Of a DNA stretch of 32,993 bases, positions 13,851-21,629 are shown piece by piece. The translations under genes and the position numbers were made by a program. The notes beneath the pieces are model-generated. The model made no database searches. It saw only the letters and a program-made list of their open reading frames with translations, and was not told the origin of the DNA. Source of the DNA: Nitriliruptoraceae bacterium (GTDB lineage: Bacteria; Actinomycetota; Nitriliruptoria; Nitriliruptorales; Nitriliruptoraceae); assembly GCA_007130695.1 (NCBI GenBank), contig SLRZ01000079.1, positions 1 to 32,993 of the forward strand, in the 5' to 3' direction. The stretch's first letter is position 1. Every line of letters begins with the position of its first letter.

Positions 13851-15157
13851 ACTCCCGTCTGGCCGTGCTGCTCGTCCCGACGGGTTTCGTCGCGGTCCTG
13901 GCGGGTGCCCTGCTGCCCTGGGGCGTCGCGATCCCGGTCACCGGCGTCACGGTCGCCCTCGCGCTCGCGGTGGGCCACCGGCTGGTGACCCATCCGCTGC
14001 GCCGCGCCGCCGCCGAGGTGGATGTCTGGCTCCGTCAGGAGCACCACCGGGCGTTGCGTCTGCCGGCCGGGACCGGTTGGCGGCAGCTCGAGGTCTCCCT
14101 CAACGCTCTGGGCGCCGCCTACCACCGCCGTGGGATCAAGCTGCGGCGTGAACGGCCCTGGCGCCGCGAGCTCGTCGACTCGCTGGTCAGCGCCGCCCTG
14201 CTGTTCTCGGCCGAGGACCGCCTGCTGGCCGCCAACGACGCGGCCCGGGCACTGTTCGCGATCCCCAACGACCCGGCCCGGCCCGCCGTGGCGGAGGCCA
14301 CCGGCAGCACCGCCCTCGCCGGCGCGGTCCACGAGGCCCGCGACACCGGCCTGCCGGTCACCCTCGACGTCGAGCAGGCGGACCGCGAGCTGCGGTGCGT
14401 GGTCTCCCTCGTCGGCGACGAACTGCTGGTGATCGTCACCGACCGGACCGCCGAACGCCGGGTCGAGGAACTGCGTCGCAACTTCGTCGTCAACGCGAGC
14501 CACGAGCTCAAGACCCCGGTCACCAGCATCCGCACCCTCGCGGAGGCGCTGGAGATCACGGCCCGGGACGATCCCTCCCAGCTGGGGCCGTTGATCACTC
14601 GGCTGGGTGGTGAGGCGGAGCGCCTCGCCCGGCTGGTCTACGACCTGCTCGATCTGCGTCGCCTCGAGGAACGCGAGCCGACCGAGAGTGGGCCCGTCGA
14701 CCTCGCCGAACTCGTCCGCGACGTCGTCGCCGACCTGGTGGAACGCGCCGAGCGTCGAGACGTCGAACTGGTGGTCGAGGCCCCCGACGAAGTGATCGTC
14801 ACCGGGGCCGCCGGCGAACTGCGGATCGTGGTGAAGAACCTGGTGGCCAACGGCATCCAGTACAACCGTCCCGGCGGGACCGTCGAGGTGGGCGTGCAGG
14901 ACGACGGGGGCGCCACCGTCCTGACCGTCCGCGACACCGGCATCGGGATCCCGCCGGCCGAGCACGGCCGGATCTTCGAGCGTTTCTACCGCGTCGACGC
15001 GGCGCGCTCCCGGGAGACGGGCGGGACCGGCCTGGGGCTGTCGCTGGTCCGTCACGCGGTGGAGCGCCACGGTGGGACCATCCGGGTGGACAGCCGCCCC
15101 GACGAGGGCACCGTCTTCACCGTGACGTTTCCCCACGAGACTCCGTCCCGCGGCTGA
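13847..15157 (+). CDS. Sensor histidine kinase, SenX3/PhoR-like
   Basis: The 436-residue kinase starts at ATG 13847, overlapping the regulator stop (ATGA). Two membrane helices (about residues 4-24 and 26-46) are separated by only a few residues, so there is no extracytoplasmic sensor domain; this fits SenX3/PhoR-type kinases that sense through a membrane partner such as the Pst-PhoU complex. A PAS-like segment (about 110-200) precedes HisKA with the phospho-accepting His219 in VNASHELKTPVTSIRTLAEA. The ATPase domain has N-box LVANGIQYN, G1 DTGIGIPP, FERFYRVD and G2 GGTGLGLSLV. All catalytic motifs are intact. No phoU or pst gene is visible in the window. Confidence 0.93.
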   Translation: MNSRLAVLLVPTGFVAVLAGALLPWGVAIPVTGVTVALALAVGHRLVTHPLRRAAAEVDVWLRQEHHRALRLPAGTGWRQLEVSLNALGAAYHRRGIKLRRERPWRRELVDSLVSAALLFSAEDRLLAANDAARALFAIPNDPARPAVAEATGSTALAGAVHEARDTGLPVTLDVEQADRELRCVVSLVGDELLVIVTDRTAERRVEELRRNFVVNASHELKTPVTSIRTLAEALEITARDDPSQLGPLITRLGGEAERLARLVYDLLDLRRLEEREPTESGPVDLAELVRDVVADLVERAERRDVELVVEAPDEVIVTGAAGELRIVVKNLVANGIQYNRPGGTVEVGVQDDGGATVLTVRDTGIGIPPAEHGRIFERFYRVDAARSRETGGTGLGLSLVRHAVERHGGTIRVDSRPDEGTVFTVTFPHETPSRG

Positions 15158-15202
15158 TGCCCTCGGGCCGGCCCGGGCTCGGGGACGCCGGGGGACGGCG
15201 GT

Positions 15203-15215
15203 TACGCTGCCGCCG
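15203..15215 (+). promoter_or_regulatory. nth promoter -10, leaderless start
   Basis: TACGCT (15203-15208) ends seven bases before ATG 15216 without a Shine-Dalgarno sequence, so nth appears to have its own leaderless transcript. Confidence 0.55.
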
Positions 15216-15896
15216 ATGGAGCCCCACGACCTCACTCGCGACCGCGGCAAGACGCTGCGTGCGCCCGTGATCCTCGACCTGCTCGCCGAGGAACTGCCCG
15301 ACGCGACGATCGCGCTCGAGTTCGCCGACCGGTGGCAGCTGCTGGTGGCCACGATCCTCTCGGCCCAGTCCACGGACGTGAAGGTCAACGAGGTCACCCG
15401 GGAGCTGTTCCGTGAGCTGCCCGACCCCGAGGCCATGGCCGAGGCTCCGCTCGAGCGCATCGAGGAGCTGATCGGCTCCCTCGGCCTGTTCCGGCAGAAG
15501 GCCAAGAACATCCGGGCGACCGCGGCGCTGCTGCTCGAGCACCACGGCGGGGAGGTCCCCGATTCGATGGAGGAGCTCACGGCCCTGCCCGGCGTGGCCC
15601 GCAAGACCGCCAACGTGGTCCTGTCCAACGGCTTCGGCCGCCACGAGGGGGTCGTGGTCGACACCCACGTCGCCCGCGTCTCGCGGCGACTGCGTCTGAC
15701 CCGACAGGCCGACCCCAGGCGCATCGAGCAGGATCTGATGCGACTCTTCCCCCGACAACGGTGGCTGGAGGTCGCGGACCTGTTCATCCACCACGGCCGG
15801 CGTACCTGCGACGCACGACGGCCACGCTGTGAGGACTGCGTCATCGAACCGTTGTGCCCGTCCTCGCAGGAGGCCGGGCTGACCGACAAGCGCTGA
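15216..15896 (+). CDS. nth: Endonuclease III, DNA glycosylase/AP lyase
   Basis: This enzyme excises oxidised pyrimidines and nicks abasic sites in base-excision repair. The 226-residue sequence contains ATILSAQSTDVKVNEVT, helix-hairpin-helix LTALPGVARKTANVVLSNGF with the Schiff-base Lys130, and VVVDTHVARVSRRL with the catalytic Asp149. The C-terminal [4Fe-4S] motif C-x6-C-x2-C-x5-C is complete (CDARRPRCEDCVIEPLC). Size and motifs are standard. The gene ends three bases from the convergent stop of the Trk-operon membrane protein, leaving no room for a separate terminator. Confidence 0.98.
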   Translation: MEPHDLTRDRGKTLRAPVILDLLAEELPDATIALEFADRWQLLVATILSAQSTDVKVNEVTRELFRELPDPEAMAEAPLERIEELIGSLGLFRQKAKNIRATAALLLEHHGGEVPDSMEELTALPGVARKTANVVLSNGFGRHEGVVVDTHVARVSRRLRLTRQADPRRIEQDLMRLFPRQRWLEVADLFIHHGRRTCDARRPRCEDCVIEPLCPSSQEAGLTDKR

Positions 15897-15899
15897 GCG

Positions 15900-16655
15900 C
15901 TACCGGCGGCGCACCATCCGGGCCCACACCGTCATGCCGATCGCGGCCAGTGCCAGCAGCCCGGCGACCACGGCCTGGACCACGTGGAGGGGGGCGGAGA
16001 CCTCGACGGGATCGGCCAACCGTTCGAGTTCCTCCGCCCGCACGGTGGTCCCACCACCGTCGTCGGGGTCCGCGCGGTACAGGGTCCCGCGCACCAGGAT
16101 CACGTCACCCCGCACACCGGGGCGTCCGGCGGCCTCGATCTGCTCGTGCAGCCCGTCGGGCAGCCACACGGCCATACCCGTGTTGAAACCGGAGCGTTCC
16201 CGGTGGCCGACCAGCGGGCCGACCTCCAGCGCGTACGCGTCGTCGTTGACCTGCGCCCAGGCACCGTCCCGACGTGGGATGAGCTCACCGACCACCTCGC
16301 CGACGTAGGTGACCTCGAGCCCGTCGAATGCCGCCGGGCACCGGGAGACCTGCGTGGAGCTGATCCGCCCACCGCGGACGAAGTCGTCGCGGATGTCCTG
16401 GACATCGGTGTCACCCCGGCGGCGGACGCAGTCCCGTGCCTCCTCCATCGCCAGCGGCGGTACCGCCGTAACTGCGAGGTCGTCGGCGTCGGTAAGCGGG
16501 GCGGTCGCCTCCAGGGCGACGACGCCGGCGATCACCACGGCCAGCGCCACCAGTGGCGTGATCAGCAGCCAGCGGGTGTGGCCGCGGCGTGACGGCGCCT
16601 CGTGGCGTGACCGACGGGGACGACGGGGCTCGGAGCGGGGGGCGCGACGCTTCAT
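15900..16655 (-). CDS. Membrane protein with extracytoplasmic OB-fold-like domain, last gene of Trk operon
   Basis: The 251-residue protein starts at ATG 16655, overlapping the trkH stop by four bases (ATGA), so it is translationally coupled to trkH. An Arg-rich N-terminus (~28 residues) precedes a membrane helix WLLITPLVALAVVIAGVVAL, a soluble region of ~170 residues, a second helix (VVQAVVAGLLALAAIGMTVW) and a short RMVRRR tail. The soluble part includes VTYVGEVVGELIPRRDGAWA, QVNDDAYALE and GVRGDVILVRGTLYRADP, whose alternating strands resemble a small OB-fold; two Cys (DCVRRRGD, VSRCP) might form a disulfide. With positively charged ends the central domain is predicted outside. I do not recognise a named family; a Trk accessory or regulatory subunit is a guess from context. 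Confidence 0.8.
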   Translation of the reverse strand: MKRRAPRSEPRRPRRSRHEAPSRRGHTRWLLITPLVALAVVIAGVVALEATAPLTDADDLAVTAVPPLAMEEARDCVRRRGDTDVQDIRDDFVRGGRISSTQVSRCPAAFDGLEVTYVGEVVGELIPRRDGAWAQVNDDAYALEVGPLVGHRERSGFNTGMAVWLPDGLHEQIEAAGRPGVRGDVILVRGTLYRADPDDGGGTTVRAEELERLADPVEVSAPLHVVQAVVAGLLALAAIGMTVWARMVRRR

Positions 16656-18175
16656 CCCTTGGCCCGCCCGCGGGCCAACGAGATCAGGTAGCCCATCAAC
16701 GCGAACACGGCGACGTACTCCAGACGGCCGAGCCACATCTGGCCGATGTAGACCGCCATCAGCCCCTTGGGCATCTCCGGGGAGACCACCCCGATCGAGA
16801 TGCCGATGTTGGAGCCGACCGAGACCGACTCGAACAGCGTCTGGGTGATGTCGAACTCGCCGTAGGCCATCCCGACCATCGCGCCGACGAGGTAGGTGAC
16901 CACGAACAGCAGCAGGACGGTGGTGGCGGCCCGCGAGGTCTCGTCGCGCAGGATCCGCCGCCGTCCGCCCGCGTGATAGGTGGTGACCTGCACGGCGGCC
17001 TCGGGGAGCAGGATCCGGCGGATGTCGTGGATGAGGGTCTTGATCGCGATGCCCACCCGCATGGCCTTGATCCCCCCGGAGGTGGAGGAGGCCATGCCGC
17101 CGATCGCCATCGCCCCCACGATCGCTGCGGGCGCCATCACCCCCCAGTCGGTGAGGTAGGTCTCGCCCACGTTGACCTGGTGGCCGGTGCTGGACACGGC
17201 CGAGACCAGGGTGAAGAAGCCCTTGCGGAACATCGCCTCGACGGAGTCGTAGGTGCCGGCGGTGAGCAGGCCGAAACAGATCACCAGCAGGAACAGGAAG
17301 GACGTGCCCGCCAGGGTCTTGCTCTCCAGATGTCGCAGCAGTTCGCGGGGGTCGCCGCGCCACAGGGCGAAGTGCAGGCCGAAGGCGATCGTGCCCGCGA
17401 TCATCAGCAGCATCACGATCAGCTCGACCGTGAGCGAGTGGTAGTACATGATCGAGGCCTGCATCACCGAGAAGCCGCCCGTGTCGAACGACGCGAAGAA
17501 CAGGTTGATCGCGTGGTAGAAGGCCCGCCCCGGGGTGAAGCCCGTCGTCACCAGGGCGACCCACAGCGCGGCGGTGCCCAGCACCAGGAACGTCCCGGCG
17601 ACCAGGAAGATGAACCGGGCGGTGCGGATGAAGTTCGGCAGGATCCGCTCGTCGCGCCCCTCGGAGAGGTAGAGGCTGGCCACCCGCGCGCCGCCGGCGG
17701 CGAACAGTGACAGCACCACGATGACGATGCCCTGCCCGCCCGCGAACTGCAGCAGGTGGCGGTAGAGGTCCTCCGACAGCGGGGCGTGGTCGAGGTCGTG
17801 GATGACCGACATCCCGGTGGTGGTCAGCCCCGACATCGCCTCGAACAGGGCGTCCAGCGGCTCGTCGAACCGGCCGGAGAGGTACATCGGGATCGCCGCG
17901 AAGACCGCGCCGATCAGCCACGCCAGCGCCACGATCACCATGCCGTGGGCCCAGGTCAGCGACCGCCGGGTGGCCAGACGGGCGTCGCTGAACTCCCCGG
18001 CGATCACGCACAGGCTGGCGCCCACGATGAAAGCGCTCGCGGAGTTCCACTCCCGGGCGAACAGCGCGACGGCGGCGGGCACGAGCATGACCAGCCCGAG
18101 GCCCAGCAGGACCTTGCCGAGGTAGAAGCCGATCAGGCGCAGGTCGTCGGCACCCGGGCGGAGGATCACGCTCAC
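16652..18175 (-). CDS. trkH: Potassium uptake channel subunit TrkH
   Basis: TrkH is the ion-conducting subunit of the Trk potassium uptake system, gated by TrkA proteins. I chose GTG 18175 (507 residues) because it forms a GTGA overlap with the stop of the 43-residue gene upstream; GTG 18187 would add four residues. The protein is hydrophobic throughout with about ten to twelve helices in four M1-P-M2 repeats. Filter-like turns are visible in MSGLTTTGMSVI, ASFDTGGFSVMQ, SAVSSTGHQVN and SVSVGSNIGISIG, and the family motif GGMASSTSGGIKAMRVGI is present. It is the fourth gene of a five-gene minus-strand operon (trkA, trkA, small protein, trkH, OB-like protein), all overlapping or two bases apart. 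Confidence 0.95.
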   Translation of the reverse strand: MSVILRPGADDLRLIGFYLGKVLLGLGLVMLVPAAVALFAREWNSASAFIVGASLCVIAGEFSDARLATRRSLTWAHGMVIVALAWLIGAVFAAIPMYLSGRFDEPLDALFEAMSGLTTTGMSVIHDLDHAPLSEDLYRHLLQFAGGQGIVIVVLSLFAAGGARVASLYLSEGRDERILPNFIRTARFIFLVAGTFLVLGTAALWVALVTTGFTPGRAFYHAINLFFASFDTGGFSVMQASIMYYHSLTVELIVMLLMIAGTIAFGLHFALWRGDPRELLRHLESKTLAGTSFLFLLVICFGLLTAGTYDSVEAMFRKGFFTLVSAVSSTGHQVNVGETYLTDWGVMAPAAIVGAMAIGGMASSTSGGIKAMRVGIAIKTLIHDIRRILLPEAAVQVTTYHAGGRRRILRDETSRAATTVLLLFVVTYLVGAMVGMAYGEFDITQTLFESVSVGSNIGISIGVVSPEMPKGLMAVYIGQMWLGRLEYVAVFALMGYLISLARGRAKG

Positions 18176-18303
18176 GGCACGACCCACACGAAGAGGGTGA
18201 TCACGGCCAGGCCGACGAGGCAGACCACCGCACCGAGGGCCACGACCAGGCCCACCCCGCGGGCCTGCTCACGCAGAGGAGACTCCTTGCGCGGCTCCCG
18301 CAT
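18172..18303 (-). CDS. 43-residue single-pass membrane protein between trkA and trkH
   Basis: Reading the minus strand from ATG 18303 gives 43 codons and TGA at 18174-18172. The ATG overlaps the trkA stop by one base (TGATG) and GGGGGG lies just upstream; the stop overlaps the trkH start (GTGA). The sequence begins MREPRKESPLREQARG and continues as one hydrophobic segment, GVGLVVALGAVVCLVGLAVI then TLFVWVVP. A charged N-terminus followed by a single helix predicts a small inner-membrane protein with N-in topology. The tight overlaps on both sides are strong evidence for real translation. By analogy with KdpF-type peptides it may stabilise or tune TrkH, but no function is known to me. Confidence 0.8.
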   Translation of the reverse strand: MREPRKESPLREQARGVGLVVALGAVVCLVGLAVITLFVWVVP

Positions 18304-18965
18304 CAGTCACCCCCCAGCAGGACGTGGGTCAGGCGCTCCTCGAGGTCGGGCGTGGTCAGCGCGACGACCTCGTCACCGGGAAGGATCTCCGTGGCCCCGT
18401 GGGGGATGACGGTCTCGTTGCCGCGGAAGAGGGCCACGATCACAGCCTCGTTCGGCAGGTCCAGGGTCTGGATCGCCCGAGGCCCCGGGGCGGAGGCGCC
18501 CTCGGGGACCCGCAGCTCGACGAGCTGGACGCGGCCGCCCTTCAACGAGGTCAGGTGGATCAGCTCACCCACCGAGAACTCGTTCTCGAGCAGCTCGGAG
18601 ATCAGGCGGGTGGAGGACACCGGCTCGATGCCCAGCGACTCGAAGATCTCGACGTTCTTCGGGGTGTTCACCCGGGCGATCGCGCGCGGCACGCCGAACT
18701 CGATCTTGGCGAGCTGGGCCGCCACGAGGTTGTCGTCGTCCTCGTGGGTGGTGGACACGAACACGTCCGCGCGGTCACAGTGAGCCTGCTCCAGGTAGCT
18801 GACGTCGCAGGCGTCCCCTTCGATCACCAGGACGTCGGTCTCGGCCACCAGCTGTTCGCACCGGGTCCCGATGCGCTCGACGATCGTCGCCTCGTGGCCC
18901 TTCTCCACGAGGTCCCGCGCGATGTAGCGACCGATCTTGCCGCCGCCCGCGATCACCACGTACAT
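18303..18965 (-). CDS. trkA: Trk system NAD-binding regulatory protein TrkA (second copy)
   Basis: This 220-residue RCK protein gates TrkH on the cytoplasmic face. It starts MYVVIAGGGKIGRYIARDLV, a GxGxxG Rossmann motif for NAD(H)/ATP, with the acidic end of strand 2 in ATIVER and VIEGDACDVSYLEQA. The RCK_N domain covers ~1-125, linked by SSTRLISELLENEF to an RCK_C domain (~135-218) with VVALTTPDLEERL near the end. It lies two bases after the other trkA and overlaps the 43-residue gene by one base. Two single-unit TrkA proteins in tandem resemble mycobacterial CeoB/CeoC and probably form a hetero-octameric ring. Confidence 0.95.
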   Translation of the reverse strand: MYVVIAGGGKIGRYIARDLVEKGHEATIVERIGTRCEQLVAETDVLVIEGDACDVSYLEQAHCDRADVFVSTTHEDDDNLVAAQLAKIEFGVPRAIARVNTPKNVEIFESLGIEPVSSTRLISELLENEFSVGELIHLTSLKGGRVQLVELRVPEGASAPGPRAIQTLDLPNEAVIVALFRGNETVIPHGATEILPGDEVVALTTPDLEERLTHVLLGGD

Positions 18966-18967
18966 CG

Positions 18968-19648
18968 TCAGCCCCTGTCGGAGTGCTGGTGGTCGAAGGG
19001 CACCCGGACCAGGCCCCGGATCGTGCGGTGCGCCGCCGGCTTCATCGAGACCGTCACGACGTCGTCGCGCTCGAGCCGGTCGAGGCCGTCGGGGATGAAC
19101 ACCCGCGCGCCGCGGCGCACGGCGGCGACCCGCAGCAGCCCGTCGATCTCGAACTCCTCGACCGGCATGCCGTGGCCGTCGGTGTCGATCTCCAGGTCGA
19201 CCATGGCGGCCTCGCTGTCGGCGAAGTGCACGTGCAGGGGGTAGCTGTCCTCGCGGAACTCGTTGAGGAACAGCTTCGCGATCATGCTCGTCGAGGAGAC
19301 GTAGCGCACGCCGAGCTTGCGGTAGACCTGCTCGCGCTCCGGGTTGAACAACCGGGCGATCGTGCGCGGCACGTCGTAGAGGTGGCTCGCGATCTCCACC
19401 GACATCAGGTTCGCGTTGTCGAAGCGGGTCACGGCGATGAGCCCGTCCGCCTTCTGGATGCCGGCCTGCTCGAGCACGTCGCGGTCGGTGCAGTCGCCGA
19501 CGAGGGTCTCACCGTTGAACGTCGTGCCCAGACGGTCGAAGGCCAGTGGGTCGGTGTCGAGGATGACGACGTCGGTGTCGGTGTCGCCCGAGAGTTGATC
19601 GGCGATCTCCGCACCCAGGCGACCGCATCCGCCGATGATGATGTGCAC
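18968..19648 (-). CDS. trkA: Trk system NAD-binding regulatory protein TrkA (first copy)
   Basis: The 226-residue protein starts at GTG 19648 with AAGGACG upstream; the longer open frame reaching 19843 is leader sequence. It opens HIIIGGCGRLGAEIADQL (GxGxxG) with VVILDTDPLAFDRL and TLVGDCTDRDVLEQAGIQKA, followed by a second half with RYVSSTSMIAKLFLNEF and an RCK_C domain with RVFIPDGLDRLERDDVVTVS. It is the first gene of the five-gene potassium operon and differs clearly from its neighbour, so the pair is an old duplication. NAD/NADH or ATP/ADP binding should gate the channel. Confidence 0.95.
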   Translation of the reverse strand: MHIIIGGCGRLGAEIADQLSGDTDTDVVILDTDPLAFDRLGTTFNGETLVGDCTDRDVLEQAGIQKADGLIAVTRFDNANLMSVEIASHLYDVPRTIARLFNPEREQVYRKLGVRYVSSTSMIAKLFLNEFREDSYPLHVHFADSEAAMVDLEIDTDGHGMPVEEFEIDGLLRVAAVRRGARVFIPDGLDRLERDDVVTVSMKPAAHRTIRGLVRVPFDHQHSDRG

Positions 19649-19666
19649 GCTCGTCCTTGTCGCTCC

Positions 19667-19790
19667 CCGCGGTACCGCGGCGACCCGCGGCCCCGACGTG
19701 GTCCACCACCCGGCGCACCCCCGGCGACGCCATCGGCGCGCCACGGCCCGGTCCGAGGCGCGGACCGGGCCGGTCTGATGAGCCAGCGTA
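19667..19790 (-). promoter_or_regulatory. Trk operon promoter and leader with inverted repeats
   Basis: A minus-strand -10 candidate TACGCT lies at plus 19785-19790, giving a leader of about 130 bases. Near its 5' end is a perfect 10-bp stem GGCCCGGTCC/GGACCGGGCC (19745-19754 and 19762-19771, 7-base loop). Close to the start is the 14-base palindrome CCGCGGTACCGCGG (19667-19680). I could not match the leader to a ydaO-type c-di-AMP riboswitch. Confidence 0.4.
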
Positions 19791-19829
19791 TGCCTTCCCG
19801 CTCCCGCCGGCAGGCAGGGCACGCACGTC

Positions 19830-19868
19830 GGGTGGCCGGTCACCGCGCGAGGGGGTGGCCGGTATCGT
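19830..19868 (+). promoter_or_regulatory. Antiporter promoter with direct repeat
   Basis: TATCGT (19863-19868) is a -10 candidate for the antiporter gene. The 11-mer GGGTGGCCGGT occurs twice, at 19830-19840 and 19853-19863, 23 bases apart and covering the -35 to -10 region, so it may be a repressor or activator site. Confidence 0.4.
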
Positions 19869-19905
19869 CACCCGACAACGCACCCGAAGCGCGCCAGGAG
19901 GGCCG

Positions 19906-21564
19906 ATGGAGTCGAGCCTGGCGATCGACCTCGGCGTCCTGGTCGCCTCCGGCATGCTCGTGCTGGGTGTGCTCACGGCGAGCCTGTCGCAGCGCCTGCA
20001 GGCCCCCAGCGCCCTGCTCTTCCTCGGCCTGGGCATGCTGGTGGGCTCCGACGGCCTGGGGCTGGTCCGGCTCGACGACCAGCAGATGGTCCAGAACATC
20101 GGCGTGATCGCCCTCGTGGTGATCCTGTTCGAGGGTGGGTTGACCACCAAGCCCACCGATCTGCGGCGCGCCTCCCTGCCCGGTGGGCTGCTCGCGACGG
20201 TCGGGGTGCTGCTCACCGCGGCGGTGACGGGCGCGGGGGTGTGGCTGCTGCTGGACGTGGAGCCGTTGACCGCCGCGCTGCTGGCGGCCGTCGTTGCCTC
20301 CACCGACGCGGCCGCCGTGTTCTCCACGTTGCGCACGATCAACCTGCCACCGCGGCTGGCGGCGCTGCTCAAGCTCGAGTCGGGGGCCAACGACCCGATC
20401 GCGGTGGCGCTCACGATCGGACTGCTGGAGTACTGGCGGGTCCAGCCCGCCGCCACCGACCTGGCCCTGTTCGCGGTCGCCCAGATCGTGGTCGGCCTGC
20501 TGGTCGGCGCGCTCGTGGGGCTCGCCGGCGCGGCCCTGCTGCGTCGGGTCCGCCTCCCGGCCGAGGGCCTGTACCCGGTGGCGGCGCTGGCGATCGCCGG
20601 ACTGGCCTACGGCGTCGCGGTGCCCCTGCGTGGCTCGGGCTTCCTGGCCGTCTACATCTGCGGGCTGATCGTCGGTGCGCTGGTCCGGCGGCGGCGGCGC
20701 GGCATCCGCGACTTCCACGAGGGTCTGGCCAACGCCTCCGAGATCGGGCTGTTCCTGGTCCTGGGGCTGCTGGTCAACCCGGGCGACCTGCCGGAGGTGT
20801 GGATCCCCGGCCTGGTCACGGCGGTGATCCTGACCTTCGTCGCCCGGCCGATCGCCACCGCGCTGTGCCTGCTGCCCGCGCGCCTGCCCTGGCGGGAACA
20901 GACCATCGTCGGTTGGGCCGGGCTGCGCGGCGCCGTGCCGATCGTGCTGGCCACCTTCCCGGTGACGGTGGGCTATCCGGGCGCCCCACTCATCTTCAAC
21001 ATCGTGTTCTTCGTCGTGCTGCTGTCCACGCTCGTGCAGGGCGTCACCGTGGGGCCGATGGTGGGATGGCTCAAGGTCCGTGCCGACCGGCCGAGCTGGG
21101 CCCCCGTCGCCGAGGCGCTGCCGATCGACGGGGTCGAGGCCGACATCGTCGAGGTCGTGGTCACCCCGGATCTGCCGATCGTCGACCAACGGCTGTCGAA
21201 CGTGCCGCTGGGTGCCGGGATGCTGCTGGCCTCCGTGGTCCGCGACGAGCGTGTGCTGATCCCACGGGGGGCCACCCGGATCCGCGACGGGGACCTACTG
21301 CTGGTGGTGGTGGAGGACCCGGAGCACTCGGCCGAGCGGGTCACCGCCTGGGCACGGGGTGAACTGGCCCGCGACGACCGGTCGCCGCCCGTCTCGGCGT
21401 CCTGGCCCCCGAGCCTGGAGCGTCTGGGGCGCCGGCGACAGGAGCAGGGCGCACCCCGCGACCGGTCCCGTCCGGGTGTGGCGCAGGCGCCCGCCACGGA
21501 GAGCGGCGACCGGTCGCCCCGCCGGGGACCGGGCGCGGACCCCGAGGACCCGGGGCGGGGCTGA
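19906..21564 (+). CDS. CPA1-family cation/proton antiporter with C-terminal RCK_C domain (NhaP2/CvrA-like)
   Basis: ATG 19906 follows AGGAGGG; 552 residues. The first ~385 residues form about 12-13 membrane helices with CPA1 motifs LVVILFEGGLTT, VVASTDAAAVFSTL and LKLESGANDPIAVALT, whose Asp pair is the ion site, and IVGWAGLRGAVPIVLATFPV. Residues ~400-490 form a TrkA-C/RCK_C domain (VVTPDLPIVDQRLSNVPLGA, VLIPRGATRIRDGDLLLVV). The last ~60 residues are Arg/Pro/Gly-rich and probably disordered. NhaP2-type proteins exchange K+ or Na+ for protons. Its divergent pairing with the Trk uptake operon points to potassium export and homeostasis. Confidence 0.92.
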   Translation: MESSLAIDLGVLVASGMLVLGVLTASLSQRLQAPSALLFLGLGMLVGSDGLGLVRLDDQQMVQNIGVIALVVILFEGGLTTKPTDLRRASLPGGLLATVGVLLTAAVTGAGVWLLLDVEPLTAALLAAVVASTDAAAVFSTLRTINLPPRLAALLKLESGANDPIAVALTIGLLEYWRVQPAATDLALFAVAQIVVGLLVGALVGLAGAALLRRVRLPAEGLYPVAALAIAGLAYGVAVPLRGSGFLAVYICGLIVGALVRRRRRGIRDFHEGLANASEIGLFLVLGLLVNPGDLPEVWIPGLVTAVILTFVARPIATALCLLPARLPWREQTIVGWAGLRGAVPIVLATFPVTVGYPGAPLIFNIVFFVVLLSTLVQGVTVGPMVGWLKVRADRPSWAPVAEALPIDGVEADIVEVVVTPDLPIVDQRLSNVPLGAGMLLASVVRDERVLIPRGATRIRDGDLLLVVVEDPEHSAERVTAWARGELARDDRSPPVSASWPPSLERLGRRRQEQGAPRDRSRPGVAQAPATESGDRSPRRGPGADPEDPGRG

Positions 21565-21616
21565 CCGTCCGACCCCTCCGGCCGTCGGACGGTCGGGCAC
21601 AGCCCGCGGTGGTCTG

Positions 21617-21629
21617 TACCCTCGACCAC
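21617..21629 (+). promoter_or_regulatory. ispH promoter -10, leaderless start
   Basis: TACCCT (21617-21622) ends seven bases before ATG 21630 with no Shine-Dalgarno sequence. This supports ATG 21630 over the upstream in-frame start at 21609. Confidence 0.55.

Noticed and set aside
19649-19790. ydaO-type c-di-AMP riboswitch upstream of the trk operon
   Set aside because: The leader is about the right size and context, but I could not find the conserved GGGGAA-type segments or the expected pseudosymmetric fold.
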